A DNA stretch of 64,000 nucleotides from the NCBI GenBank assembly GCA_958510875.1, contig CAUEHT010000001.1:310001-374000 (forward strand). Direction: 5' to 3'. The notes beneath the pieces were generated by a model. The model was not told the DNA's origin. It saw only the letters and a list, made by a program, of their open reading frames with translations, and did no database searches. This document shows, piece by piece, positions 46,384 to 56,009 of the stretch (the first letter of the stretch is position 1; each line of letters opens with the position of its first letter). This DNA is from Endomychus coccineus (lineage: Eukaryota; Arthropoda; Insecta; Coleoptera; Endomychidae). The translations under genes and the position numbers were made by a program.

Positions 46384-47275
46384 AACACATACCTGTAATA
46401 AAGGATGTATCCTCCACAACCGAGGGCACAGTGGACCCGAGGATACATTTTAAGGTTGCAATAGGGAGGCAAGTGGTCTCAGCACTAGTGGACACAGGAT
46501 CAGTTAGGTCCTATATTAATGAGGAGGTGGCCGATCATTGTTCAAGATGGAATGTTCCACAACAAGAGGTCAGACAAAGGGCGTGTTTAGCGAATGGGGC
46601 CACAGTACCAATTAACCGAGGGTTTTATATCAAATGTACTGTGGATAACCAAGACAAGGAGGGACATTTTCTGGTCTTACCGGGAATGATGTCCCAGATT
46701 ATTTTAGGGATGGATTTATTATATAAATGGCAGATAACCATTGACCTGCGAGAGCCCGATATGCCCAGGAACGCGGTTGAGACCCAAACGGAAATAATAG
46801 GTAGTATCTCTAAATTGGAGACTAGTCAGGAAGAGAGACTGAAAGCATTCCTGAAACACGAGCTGGGGAAATTTATAGGCGTGAAAGGATGTACGCCGCT
46901 GGTTAAACACCAAATCAAGCTGAAGGATCCCACCCCTATAAAACAGCGGTATAGACCACAGAATCCCGTAATGCAGGAAATTGTGGACAAGGAGGTAAAT
47001 AAAATGTAGGAAGAGGGAGTAATTGAGCCATCGAACAGTCCATGGAGTTCACCAATAGTGCTCGTCAAAAAGAAAGAGTGTAAGGATCGGTTCTGTATAG
47101 ACTTCAGGAAAGTTAACGCCGTTACCGTATATTACTGCCACGCTTGAAAAGCTGAAAGAAGCAAAGTATGTGTCTACCCTGGATTTAAAACAAGGCTATT
47201 GGCAGATTCCGCTTACTCCCGAAAGTAAACCTGTCACTGCCTTCACTGTCCCCGGCCGAGGACTATATCAATTAC
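46384..47275 (+). pseudogene. Protease and RT N-terminus of gypsy element B, broken
   Basis: VSALVDTGSVRSYINEEVAD is the aspartic protease with DTG, followed by ILGMDLLYKWQITIDL. A TAG at 47007 (VNKM*EEGVIEPSNSPWSSP) interrupts the start of RT. Further on VSTLDLKQGYWQIPLTPES holds the first catalytic Asp of RT. A frameshift at about 47100-47140 and another near 47277 separate it from the next ORF. Confidence 0.8.
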
Positions 47276-47276
47276 A

Positions 47277-48260
47277 GTGATGCCTTTCGGATTACATTCA
47301 GCACCAGCCACATTCCAACGCCTACTCGATAGAGTAATAGGACCGGACATGGAGCCAAATGCGTACCCATATATCGACGATATAATTGTGGTTAGCAAAA
47401 CCTTTGAGGAACATTTGGCCCATTTAAAGGAAGTGCTGAGAAGATTGAGGATGGCCAATCTGCAAATTAACGCAGAAAAATGCCACTTTTGTAAGCCGGA
47501 ACTACGGTATCTAGGGCATGTAGTGGGAAAAGAAGGGATAAAAACAGACCCAGAGAAAGTGGAAGCTATCGTGAAAATGAATCCTCCAACGAATGTACGT
47601 AGCTTGAGGAGATTTTTGGGAGTCGCATCTTGGTATCGCAGGTTCATTCCTGAATTTTCAAAGATGGTGGGGCCTTTAACGAAACTATTGAAGAAACAAA
47701 TGAAGTTTCAATGGCTTCCCGAGCAACAGGTAGCTTTCGAGAAAATCAAGGAAAAACTTACGCAGGCTCCGGTTCTAACGTGTCCTGATTTCTCCAAACC
47801 ATTTACGCTGCACACAGACGCCTCAGATAGCGGGCTTGGGGTGGCCCTCACTCAAAAATTAGGTTCACAGGAACAAATAATAGCCTTTGCTTGCCGAACG
47901 CTAAGTTCCTCAGAAAAGAACTATTCCGTGACGGAAAAACAGTGTCTAGCCATTATCTTTGGAATTCGAAAGATGAAAATGTACTTAGAAGGTTACAAAT
48001 TTACCGTTATCTCTGACCACAGGGCTTTAAAGTGGTTACCCGATTTGAAAAACCCATCCCAGAGGCTGGCCAGATGGGACATAGAACTGCAGCAATATGA
48101 CTTCGAGATTGTGTATCGTAAGGGTGTATTAAACAGAGTAGCAGATACTCTGTCCCGAGCCCCATTGCCGGATCACGAAGAAGAAGAAGAGATTGCCCTT
48201 ATCGAGCCTGTTATACCGGATCCCTGGTGGGAAAAGAAAGTTAAAGCCGTCAACGAAAAC
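47277..48260 (+). CDS. RT (YIDD) and RNase H of gypsy element B (partial)
   Basis: MPFGLHSAPATFQRLLDRVI and YPYIDDIIVVSKTFEEHL are the RT active site. FLGVASWYRRFIPEFS is the tether, and HTDASDSGLGVALTQK, ISDHRALKWLPDLK and RVADTLSRAPLP form the RNase H. The frame itself is long and intact, but it lacks its N-terminus by a frameshift. It reads on into the terminal repeat of the next element (19 foreign residues, stop at 48318). Confidence 0.85.
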
Positions 48261-48318
48261 GGACTGGCCCTAGACATTTGTTTCTCCATCGAGCAAGCTT
48301 CAAAAATTCCACGAATGT

Positions 48319-48400
48319 AGATATATATATAAGAGTTTCAGGTAGGGAAGGCATTATGTTAGATATATATAAGAGTTTCAGATAGGTAAGGCATTATGTG
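48319..48400 (+). promoter_or_regulatory. Duplicated TATA-type promoter of the left MMP gene
   Basis: Two 40-bp units each contain TATATATAAGAGTTTCA and GGCATTATGT, about 100 and 50 bp before the MMP start codon (48422). The unit looks like a core promoter with a TATA box and start-site region. Confidence 0.55.
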
Positions 48401-48421
48401 TAAAGTTGTCGATAGAGCAAC

Positions 48422-50581
48422 ATGTTATTATTCATTCTATGCTTCGCCGGAGTCCAGGGGAACGAATATCTAGTAAAATATGGATATATGACGGAAAATT
48501 CCAACGGATTTAGTGAAACAGAGGATGCATTGAGAGTGTTTCAAGAATTCTATAGACTGCCAATAGACGGTACCCTAAATAATGAGACTTTGAAATTGAT
48601 GAATACGAAAAGGTGCGGAGTGGCTGATGATCCTTCTCAATACAGAACAACAGGCAGATGGATGAAGTCGAAATTGACATGGAGATTCAGATTTGCCTCA
48701 ACTCAACTGCTTAGATTGACCACGGAGGTATTTGAAGTGTGGAGCAAATATTCGGGGTTGAACTTTGAATATACAGGTGGTAACACAGCCGATATACTCA
48801 TTTCGTATCAGAGAGGAATGCATCGTAGAGTTACGAACAATGGTGTGTGTTCAGGGTTGTTTGATGGACCTGGAACGATTCTCGCACATTCGGATTTTCC
48901 AACAAGTGATGGGTCAACGGTCGAAATACATCTGGATCGAGATGAAAACTGGTGTGAAACAAAAACGAGACCCGCTTATAACGAATCAAGTTTGTTTGCT
49001 GTACTATTACATGAAATCGGTCATGCAATAGGATTAGCACATACAGGCGATAATGAGTCTGTAATGTTTGCATTTTACGAAGAGCCTAAAGACTTTTCTA
49101 ATATCACCCTGAGTAACGATGATATTTATGCTGTACAGAGCCTGTATGGAAAACCACCAACAACAACAACAACGACCAATAGGCCTGTGTCCCCAAAACC
49201 CACATCCACCACTACCACTACTACTACTACTACCACTACTACAACCAAACCACCCACCCCTCCAGATATATGTAATATGAAGAGACTGCACACCTTCCTG
49301 GTGGTGAACCAGCGCTTGTATATTTTCTATGGAAAGTGGGTTCGGGTGATGGAATTAGAAACGAAAATTATGGAGCAGCCAATGTTAATTACCGATTGGT
49401 TACCGTTTTTACCGGCCAACTTCCGAAAAATATCTGCAATTTATCAAAGACCCTCAGGAGAGATTGTATTCTTCATAGATAGAATGGTATATATGATGGA
49501 ATTTCCTAGCTTACAGTTGATTAAAGGCTGGACAAAATCCTATTCAAATGCATTGAGGGTACCTAATGTTCATATACAAGATGTGGTGAGCTCATATACA
49601 GGGCGTACATATATTTTTTACAACAATTATTATTTCGCCGAAATCAACGAGTGTGACTTCACAACGAAATATCACGGACTGATAACAAAACTCTTTTATA
49701 CTGCCCCTACACCCATCTCGGCCGCATTTCGCTACATCGACGGAATACTATATTTTTTCCAGAAGGATATGGTTTATCAATATAACGAGTTTCTTCATAC
49801 CCTGGTGAAAGTGGAAAAATTCAATCCAAACATTTTCGGAATACAATGTCCAAATGTGAGCTTGCTCGAACAATTGAAAGAATTGTTGCGTGAGATTCTA
49901 TCAAACATACACCCGAAACCCTACTCTTCCCAGAAGAGGAAGACGATGAAGAAGAAGAAACAAACATTGAACAACAACAACAACAGCAGGTGGTTTGAGT
50001 ATTGGAGCGATCAATGGAGGTGTCAGTTATTAATCAGATGTCGTAGCGAACAGACGCTGAACTGCGAGTTATGTCAAAAAAGCTATTCTAGAAAGTACGG
50101 TGTTGAAAGGTATAAACTAACCACAGATATGAAATTATCTTTCTTGATGCAGTTCACACCGGAGTTTGATCGAATGATGCTTCGGGCATTCCAACAGAAA
50201 CCCTACGAAGCCCTAGGTCAGAAATTCCTACTTGAACATAACCTCTCAGGAAAAAACATACAAAATGTTTTAAAGATGGAGGCAAAATTCCAATATTGTA
50301 CACCACAAAACATTCACCTTTTCGATACTGTGGAAATTCAAGGTCAGCAATGGACTACGGAAAATATAGTTGAGCCTATTTGGAGGGCGATGGAGCAGAT
50401 AGAAAAGGATGGAAATGTCATTGTAAACATGTGTTTCATCAAAGGATACTCAGATAAGCCCCCATTCATTGGAAATAAATCTACATCTGTACAATTCAAC
50501 AATAGACTGTACAGTATGGATGAAAATTGTAAATTAACATTTGTAGATGAAGAAGATATTCCCGGCTTCCGAAATATGTAA
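48422..50581 (+). CDS. Matrix metalloproteinase fused to a C-terminal domain of unknown function
   Basis: A 719-aa ORF. Residues 1-14 are a signal peptide. A peptidoglycan-binding-like propeptide (about 15-62) ends in the cysteine switch KRCGVADD (Cys65; family norm PRCGxPD). The catalytic zinc site is HEIGHAIGLAH (197-207) with Met215 in the Met-turn. A Thr-rich linker (247-275) leads to a hemopexin domain framed by Cys284 and Cys476. From about 495 a basic Asn-rich bridge joins a roughly 225-aa domain with a CELCQKSY cluster that I do not recognise. MMPs cut extracellular matrix; baculoviruses and entomopoxviruses carry such genes, so a role in spread through basement membrane is an inference. 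The fusion depends on one base compared with the right copy. No furin site or membrane anchor is evident. Confidence 0.85.
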   Translation: MLLFILCFAGVQGNEYLVKYGYMTENSNGFSETEDALRVFQEFYRLPIDGTLNNETLKLMNTKRCGVADDPSQYRTTGRWMKSKLTWRFRFASTQLLRLTTEVFEVWSKYSGLNFEYTGGNTADILISYQRGMHRRVTNNGVCSGLFDGPGTILAHSDFPTSDGSTVEIHLDRDENWCETKTRPAYNESSLFAVLLHEIGHAIGLAHTGDNESVMFAFYEEPKDFSNITLSNDDIYAVQSLYGKPPTTTTTTNRPVSPKPTSTTTTTTTTTTTTTKPPTPPDICNMKRLHTFLVVNQRLYIFYGKWVRVMELETKIMEQPMLITDWLPFLPANFRKISAIYQRPSGEIVFFIDRMVYMMEFPSLQLIKGWTKSYSNALRVPNVHIQDVVSSYTGRTYIFYNNYYFAEINECDFTTKYHGLITKLFYTAPTPISAAFRYIDGILYFFQKDMVYQYNEFLHTLVKVEKFNPNIFGIQCPNVSLLEQLKELLREILSNIHPKPYSSQKRKTMKKKKQTLNNNNNSRWFEYWSDQWRCQLLIRCRSEQTLNCELCQKSYSRKYGVERYKLTTDMKLSFLMQFTPEFDRMMLRAFQQKPYEALGQKFLLEHNLSGKNIQNVLKMEAKFQYCTPQNIHLFDTVEIQGQQWTTENIVEPIWRAMEQIEKDGNVIVNMCFIKGYSDKPPFIGNKSTSVQFNNRLYSMDENCKLTFVDEEDIPGFRNM

Positions 50582-50669
50582 TTTCAATAAATGTTAATGT
50601 ACCCAAGGATTCTGGAATATGTAATTTCAATAAAGATTAATGCATATAAAGAGTTTTATTCCTCATCCT

Positions 50670-51562
50670 ACCATATGACCCCATCCTACTGATAAAATTC
50701 ACTGTTTAAAAAACGACGAAAAATCGTGTAGTTCTATAATTTTCACAAGTTACCCCTTTTTTCGAGATATTTTTCAAGGAAATTCCACGAAAGAAGAGCT
50801 GTGTGTTGGAATTATCGAATATTCATTGATATCAAATCTTTGAGGTTAAATATCTACTGTAGAAAACACCCCACTTTTATTACCTTTTATTTGAGAATAT
50901 CGATATTTCCCATGTAACGGATTATTGCCTAAAGCTATTTTGTATGCAACATTGTTATCATTTGAGAGCCTACGAAGGCCTGTGTGTTGGTCGGGGCTAA
51001 ATGAATATGTTTGACTATTATTACCTGTAGAGACTCATTTGAGATTCTTCAAGTTTGAGATTGATAACCCACATGAAGAAAGAAGCTTCAACGAATTGAT
51101 AGGTTATTTATTATTTTCATATTCGCTATTCTGAATGTGACAACTTTATCGGCTTCAACACTCGAGATAAGAGAGAATATTTACCGCATACTGTCTTATA
51201 ACCACTACTACATATTATAATAATTGAAAAGATAACATAATAATCTGAATCACTTTTTTGAGGAACATTATATGTAAACATGTAATGAAACAAAAGTATA
51301 TTTATATTTATTAATTAGATAGTAACATAAATTTTTTGTTTCTAACTCTGAAGCGATATTTATAATTTAGATTACAATCCTGATGGGTTGATCCAAGGGA
51401 CTGTACTTTACCAAACGGCTCGTTCATTATTGTGATGTCTTGCGGGAAAGTGAGAGAAATAAAATACCAAAAATAATAATAATAATAACATTTATTTAGA
51501 AAAATACATTTTGATAGTACATCATTTAGAATTAAAATAATAACATTATGATTCATGGTTCT
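50670..51562. other. Intergenic region between left repeat and capsid gene
   Basis: AT-rich, convergent gene ends on both sides. An AATAATAATAATAATAAC run lies at about 51471-51488. No recognised gene. Confidence 0.5.
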
Positions 51563-52774
51563 TCACACTAAACTCCGAACTGATCCTGTAATCGGAGAAT
51601 ACTCCATTATACGATCGTTAATGATGATGCAATAAGCCCTGGTGTTTTTGGGGAAATTAAGGAAACTTTCCATCTCTAGTTTGACGTCAACTGTTGATGA
51701 CTTTATAGCATCGTTTTGTTTTGAACAGTCAATCACAAAAATTGCTCTATTCTTGAATGCTATATAATCTAACATGGGTTCGCTTATTATTTTATTTGAA
51801 AATGATTTCTGGAAATCATAGTACATCTGGTATGCTTCCACGTATTGCTGGTCGGTGAAATTCAATTTCATTCCTTCATATGGATAACACTCTGAATTCA
51901 AGTATAATTTTACATTTAGCAAGTTTATATTATCGAAATATGCACTGTGCTTAACAGGATTATTTTTTCGATCAGTTTGGAAAGCTAAAATCACATATCT
52001 GGGTCGTTCCAAATTCATTGATGTTTTAACAGCCCAAATGTCGCGAGGGCTCTCCTTCATCAACGGATTTTCATACAGATCCCAGCTGCGAAATGGAATC
52101 AAAATAGGTTTCTCAGCACTCAAATTCTCCAACATTTGAAATTTAACCACATCACTTGGAAACACATGTCGCACTTTTAATGCTATCGTCTTCACATTTA
52201 TTTTAGCCGTTTTCGTGCCTGTGCTATTAGTATAGCAATCGTTATCGGTTCGAGACCTTATCAAGCGCAGCTTATGTTTTCCACTGAAAACTTTGTTATA
52301 GTCAATGAATAGGCCTAGTAGAAAATTCAATGGTATCCATAAATTGATTTTATTATTGTAGACTGAACTCAATGCATCCTTAAATGACCATCCAGAAATA
52401 GCTAGAGGTATAGATTCATGTTTGGCATATGTTAGATAAGCTCTGATGGTGCTGACAATACCAGGATCACGTACTTTGTCTATCTCTTTTCCATTCAATT
52501 CATAACTAATATATTCGGAGAGAAACGCTCCGAAATTATTCGTTAGTTTACATTCACCATCACCACTTGCTTCTGGCTGGAATTCTGCCTCGATGAATAA
52601 AGCAGACGATGCCAAATCTACCAACACATCTTGTTGATTGATTAATATCTCAATTTCATCGCTGTTGCCAAAAGATGTTGTGTGTGGATAGTAGGTATGA
52701 GTTTCTTCCCGGATGATGTCTTCAATGAAGTTTGGCTCGTTGAATATTTGAAGTTTTTCCGACATTGTAACCAA
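51563..52774 (-). CDS. Major capsid protein, double-jelly-roll type (Polinton/adintovirus-like)
   Basis: A 403-aa ORF, intact. The N-terminal part (REETHTYYPHTTSFGNSDEI, then INQQDVLVDLASSALFIEAE) and ISYELNGKEIDKVRDPGI match the pattern of the hexon-like capsid proteins encoded by Polintons and adintoviruses in insect genomes. Beta-strand-rich sequence fills the rest (e.g. PRYVILAFQTDRKNNPVKHS). The protein would form the icosahedral shell. The start ATG at 52774 is preceded by an overlapping small ORF. The length is somewhat short for the family (usually above 450 aa by my recollection), so small losses are possible. Confidence 0.7.
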   Translation of the reverse strand: MVTMSEKLQIFNEPNFIEDIIREETHTYYPHTTSFGNSDEIEILINQQDVLVDLASSALFIEAEFQPEASGDGECKLTNNFGAFLSEYISYELNGKEIDKVRDPGIVSTIRAYLTYAKHESIPLAISGWSFKDALSSVYNNKINLWIPLNFLLGLFIDYNKVFSGKHKLRLIRSRTDNDCYTNSTGTKTAKINVKTIALKVRHVFPSDVVKFQMLENLSAEKPILIPFRSWDLYENPLMKESPRDIWAVKTSMNLERPRYVILAFQTDRKNNPVKHSAYFDNINLLNVKLYLNSECYPYEGMKLNFTDQQYVEAYQMYYDFQKSFSNKIISEPMLDYIAFKNRAIFVIDCSKQNDAIKSSTVDVKLEMESFLNFPKNTRAYCIIINDRIMEYSPITGSVRSLV

Positions 52775-52937
52775 GGGACTTCAAAAAATTGATATTTTCC
52801 AATGATAGTGATGCAGAAGCAACCTTCTCCTTCTTCAATGACAGTGATGCAGAAGCAACCTTCTCCCTCGAGCTCGTTGTAGATAATGACTGATGACCAC
52901 TATGGAGATGTCTTTTATTGCTAAAATCCAAACCCAT
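52722..52937 (-). CDS. Small ORF upstream of the capsid gene
   Basis: 71 aa, overlapping the capsid start. The end NINFLKSLGYNV recalls the short C-terminal NxxFLxSLG tail of small proteins next to capsid genes in related insect elements. It has an internal 14-residue repeat (EKVASASLSL twice). It may be the remnant of a larger minor virion protein. Low certainty. Confidence 0.4.
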   Translation of the reverse strand: MGLDFSNKRHLHSGHQSLSTTSSREKVASASLSLKKEKVASASLSLENINFLKSLGYNVGKTSNIQRAKLH

Positions 52938-53023
52938 GTTCTCAAGTGATGGCTACTGCAACAACAACCTTCTCAGTTGAATTCCTTTCATATAATGAGT
53001 GGTGGTGAGTATTGGATTATTAT

Positions 53024-53708
53024 TTATTGTTGGAAGCCATAATCCCTAGCGATCTTTTTCAATTCCAATCGTATAATAATTTCTTCTCCACGAAAATTTA
53101 CCGGTTTCCAATTCTGATCTAAAATATTCAGCGTGATGTTATCGAAGGACGTCTTGCTGATGACCGGTAGATAAATAAGATTCTTCGGCTCTATATCAAT
53201 GGAAAACCCAGGTGGTACAAGAGGTGAGAACTCATATATCGTATGAGCTATCTTATTGTTATAATATGCTCCTGCGGTTAAGTTACACTCTACGCATATA
53301 GTTTGAACTTTGATTATGTTTATAGGTCGATCAGATACGTGTAGTTCACGAGATGTCAATTTCTTTTTGCTGAATCCCAACAGTTCGCTTATACTATCTT
53401 TAGGAATAAAATTCACTTTAAAATCACTCTTCAGCTCTGTGTGTAGAGTGTTGTTGTTAGATTTTATTGATAATTTCCGGTCACGCTCTTCTTGCTTCTT
53501 CCTCACCCTTCACATCTTCATAATAAAATTTATTAAAACCTTCTTCAATGTTCGGGATGCTATTGTACGTATGCAAACCAACAAGTGCGATAGAATAATA
53601 CGAATGAGGATCTAGTTCTATAGGTGGGTGAAAATCTACAGATAAACGGGAGCTCTTACCCGTGATAGTGAACGTCTGAGACATGATTGATGAAAACTTC
53701 ATCAACAA
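53024..53708 (-). pseudogene. Penton-like minor capsid protein, frameshifted
   Basis: Two overlapping frames make up one family member. The 5' part (53708-53481) has the start SQTFTITGKSSRLSVDFHPP and YSIALVGLHTYNSIPNIEEG. The 3' part (53506-53024) has IPKDSISELLGFSKKKL, RPINIIKVQTICVECNLTAG, IAHTIYEFSPLVPPGFSIDI and FRGEEIIIRLELKKI. Between them the frame shifts, and residues expected in the family appear to be missing. The family is the single-jelly-roll penton protein of Polinton-like elements, forming the capsid vertices. Confidence 0.65.
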
Positions 53709-53720
53709 TCTATTTATATA

Positions 53721-53966
53721 CTAATAAAATGCAATGTTAGTCGACCACAACTGAAGAGTTAGAGAGGAATTCCAAATATAACTGGCTACAATTATAAGTG
53801 TTATATTGCATGAAATATCGTGTTGACTGCAAGCTTTATCGAATGACTTGATACCTTGGATCTCCTCAACCGTTCTTCTAGTTTTGCCCCTGGTATTGAT
53901 TTGAAGTTCAAACGGGAGCTTCTTTATAAGCGTATTGAAAACACCTTCTCCCGAGTACGCTTCCAT
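53721..53966 (-). pseudogene. Parvovirus-type PLA2-like remnant
   Basis: An 81-aa ORF. LIKKLPFELQ, a Gly-Ile-x-Ser-Phe-Asp stretch (GIKSFDKACSQHDISCN) and the His-Asp pair recall the phospholipase A2 domain known from parvovirus VP1 and found in adintoviruses. The calcium-loop YxGxG is absent and the residue after HD is altered, so it cannot be active. In those viruses the domain acts during endosomal escape. The assignment is tentative because only short stretches match. Confidence 0.45.
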
Positions 53967-54271
53967 ACAGACTGATGAAAATTCAAGATCGCACTGTTAT
54001 TTGAAGAGGGGGAAAGACCAAAGATCTCAAAATAATTTTTTATTAATTTTCTCAATACAAAAAATGTTGGTATAACCTTAAAAATATTTTTAAATATCTC
54101 AATCTTGACTCTTGATTCATCGTCCTAGTCGTATTGCATATTCCTGGGTTTACGTCTTTCCACCTATATTGAAGTCCCTTATGATTGTTCTGCGTCGTTT
54201 GAAATTCTTCCTACTCGGCTTATGAAGCTCATGCACAACTTGTTCGCTACTCATCTTATCAATGTGGAAAT
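53967..54271. other. Intergenic region
   Basis: AT-rich; a small basic stretch near 54180-54230 has no clear ORF. Nothing recognised. Confidence 0.4.
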
Positions 54272-54928
54272 CTAGTGTAGAATTAATTTTTTGGGTATAA
54301 TCACAGGATTTGGAGATATACGTTTCACAGAGGCCTGCTTTGTTGTTGTTGTGGATGATGAGGGTCTCTTCTTAGAAGGTTCCACAGATGTCATCCGTCG
54401 TTCTAACGCCTCTACTTTACTAGTAATGTCATTTAGACGCATGTTCATACTGTTAAATGTGTTATTGATCTCTTCCAATTCATTTCTGTTTTCCCTCACA
54501 CTATCACTGATTGTTTTATACTCTGATTTTATATAGATTCCCATTTCATTATATTTATTCTGAATGTCCATCAGATCTTTATCAATGTTGAGAATAACCT
54601 TCTCATTCGTTAATTTATGTTCATCCAGATCCTTGTTGATATCTTTGATCAAATTATCAACCCTAACATTGAAGGTATCTTTAAGACTGGTTTCCGTTTT
54701 CAGATTCAGTTTGTGTGTTAATTTATCAACATACACTTTATTTGCAACATCTCCATCATCATTCGGTGATTTTACGTTGCACAATCTACGATTTTCCATA
54801 TCATAACTTCCATCGCTCGTTAGGAATAATCCTTGTCCGTGAACTTGTTTGAAATTATTATTAAATACATTTGTATCATATATCCATATGGAAGAGGAGG
54901 CTCTGCCAAACTTATCCATTGAAACCAT
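54272..54928 (-). CDS. Fiber-like attachment protein candidate (coiled coil)
   Basis: A 218-aa ORF. After the start comes FLTSDGSYDMENRRLCNVKS and DDGDVANKVYVDKL, a motif of the type LxNVxxPxxxxDAxNKxYVD found near the start of fiber and tail-fiber proteins and in Polinton-like elements. A long heptad-rich region (about 75-175) predicts a coiled-coil trimer. The end is Ser/Thr/Lys rich. By analogy it may project from the capsid. It overlaps the next upstream ORF (start 54928 against stop 54912). Confidence 0.5.
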   Translation of the reverse strand: MVSMDKFGRASSSIWIYDTNVFNNNFKQVHGQGLFLTSDGSYDMENRRLCNVKSPNDDGDVANKVYVDKLTHKLNLKTETSLKDTFNVRVDNLIKDINKDLDEHKLTNEKVILNIDKDLMDIQNKYNEMGIYIKSEYKTISDSVRENRNELEEINNTFNSMNMRLNDITSKVEALERRMTSVEPSKKRPSSSTTTTKQASVKRISPNPVIIPKKLILH

Positions 54929-55925
54929 CTTTATAACTGTGATGAATTTGTCTTACACCTGGTTTTTGTTCAATTACCCCTGCCTCTATCAATTCTTCTA
55001 TTATAGAGATTATCTCGTTATTGTTACCGGCATGCGAGGATGCAACAAGAAGTCTCAGTCTATCCACAATTTCGTTAACGTCATCCCAATAAACATATTC
55101 GATAGGTTTCTCGTTATATTGAAGCATATCATTTTTGATATATGCACTTCCAGTGAATGTTTTGGCTCTGGGTCTTTTCATGGAATTAATCAAAGGTTTC
55201 AGTACATGTTTGTATTTTACTGTGTATCTTATTCGATCAGCTGGATCGTTATTACGTCTATGGGCACTAGTCATTTCCATCATTTGACTGTAATTTTTCC
55301 CATCTTCCACAGTGTAAGTATCAGGTAGAACATCTCTGTAAAATATCAAATTATACAGTCCTGTGGTACCCTTGAACGGAGTACCCTTGATAATTATATT
55401 ACTCTCACTATCAATCTCTATAGGTTGATTACCCATGAACCATTTGTCTAAAGTTGAATTATATTGCAAACCCATTTTATCATCATATCTCTTAACATCA
55501 TCATCCAATAGGAATCCTTCCAAGTAATAACGTGCTAATGTGGAGTATTGTTGCAGAAACTCCTCTGTAGCCGCTGCATTATCTTTCTTATGTTTTCTGA
55601 ATTCTTCCCGAATCTGATCGATAGTAGGTTCGAGGGTAAACACATCCGCCTCAGTATTTTGGGGGTTATATACGAACTCTTCCCCTTCAGTTACAATATT
55701 TTGGATTGGTATGTTCTCCATTTGTGTTGCTGTAGAAACAATACTTTTAGGTTTAATCAACGAATTTTGTTTGATTATTTCAGCATTTTTCGCAATTTCC
55801 TCCAGGGATTTAGATACATTCCTGAACATATTATCTAGAATCTCATCATTTTCAGCTTTACCCAATTTCACAGTCATATATTTTTTCCTCACAACGTTTG
55901 CTAACTCCCAAATTTTTTTCTTCAA
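54912..55925 (-). CDS. Conserved 337-aa virus-like element protein, function unknown
   Basis: An intact ORF starting MKKKIWELANVVRKKYMTVK. An N-terminal helical part is followed by a compact block DDDVKRYDDKMGLQYNSTLD, KWFMGNQPIEIDSESNIIIK, GTTGLYNLIFYRDVLPDTYT and AHRRNNDPADRIRYTVKY. This block recurs in insect and cnidarian Polinton-like sequences as I recall them, usually next to capsid genes, but its function is not known to me. The last part (YVYWDDVNEIVDRLRLLVAS) is a short conserved tail also typical of such proteins. The first two thirds are repeated in the chimera at 58003-59241. Confidence 0.6.
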   Translation of the reverse strand: MKKKIWELANVVRKKYMTVKLGKAENDEILDNMFRNVSKSLEEIAKNAEIIKQNSLIKPKSIVSTATQMENIPIQNIVTEGEEFVYNPQNTEADVFTLEPTIDQIREEFRKHKKDNAAATEEFLQQYSTLARYYLEGFLLDDDVKRYDDKMGLQYNSTLDKWFMGNQPIEIDSESNIIIKGTPFKGTTGLYNLIFYRDVLPDTYTVEDGKNYSQMMEMTSAHRRNNDPADRIRYTVKYKHVLKPLINSMKRPRAKTFTGSAYIKNDMLQYNEKPIEYVYWDDVNEIVDRLRLLVASSHAGNNNEIISIIEELIEAGVIEQKPGVRQIHHSYKDGFNG

Positions 55926-56009
55926 TTGTTGTTTTTCTTAAAGCGTGTTACTCACACCCACGTCCATGCTGAGCGGGTTGTCTATTTCAAATGAAAGTAT
56001 ATATACATG

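Larger units (their letters stand above)
45344..48260 (+). mobile_element. Ty3/gypsy retrotransposon B internal region, 3'-truncated by the virus-like element
   Basis: Primer site, gag, zinc knuckles, protease, RT and RNase H follow in order. After RNase H the coding sequence reaches WWEKKVKAVNEN, normally followed by the integrase, and then enters the terminal repeat of the virus-like element at about 48260. No integrase or 3' LTR is found beyond the other end at 63650, so this is a truncation rather than a simple insertion. Confidence 0.8.
48260..50669 (+). repeat. Left terminal inverted repeat (about 2.41 kb)
   Basis: Matches the reverse complement of 61232-63650 with few differences, among them a 3-bp indel (GAG in ETEDALRV), scattered substitutions, and a 1-nt indel near 49902. 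Similarity ends after TTTTATTCCTCATCCT at 50669. The MMP gene and its TATA region lie inside. Confidence 0.9.

Noticed and set aside
48260..48320. Simple insertion of the virus-like element into gypsy element B
   Set aside because: The rest of the retroelement (integrase, 3' LTR) is not found beyond 63650, and no target duplication is visible.
49034..49291. Antisense ORF rich in Gly/Ser/Cys opposite the MMP linker
   Set aside because: It is the reverse reading of the ACC/ACT threonine repeat and is mirrored at 62610-62867.
54849..55328. Plus-strand 159-aa ORF opposite the 337-aa gene
   Set aside because: It is a shadow frame; the minus strand carries the conserved protein.
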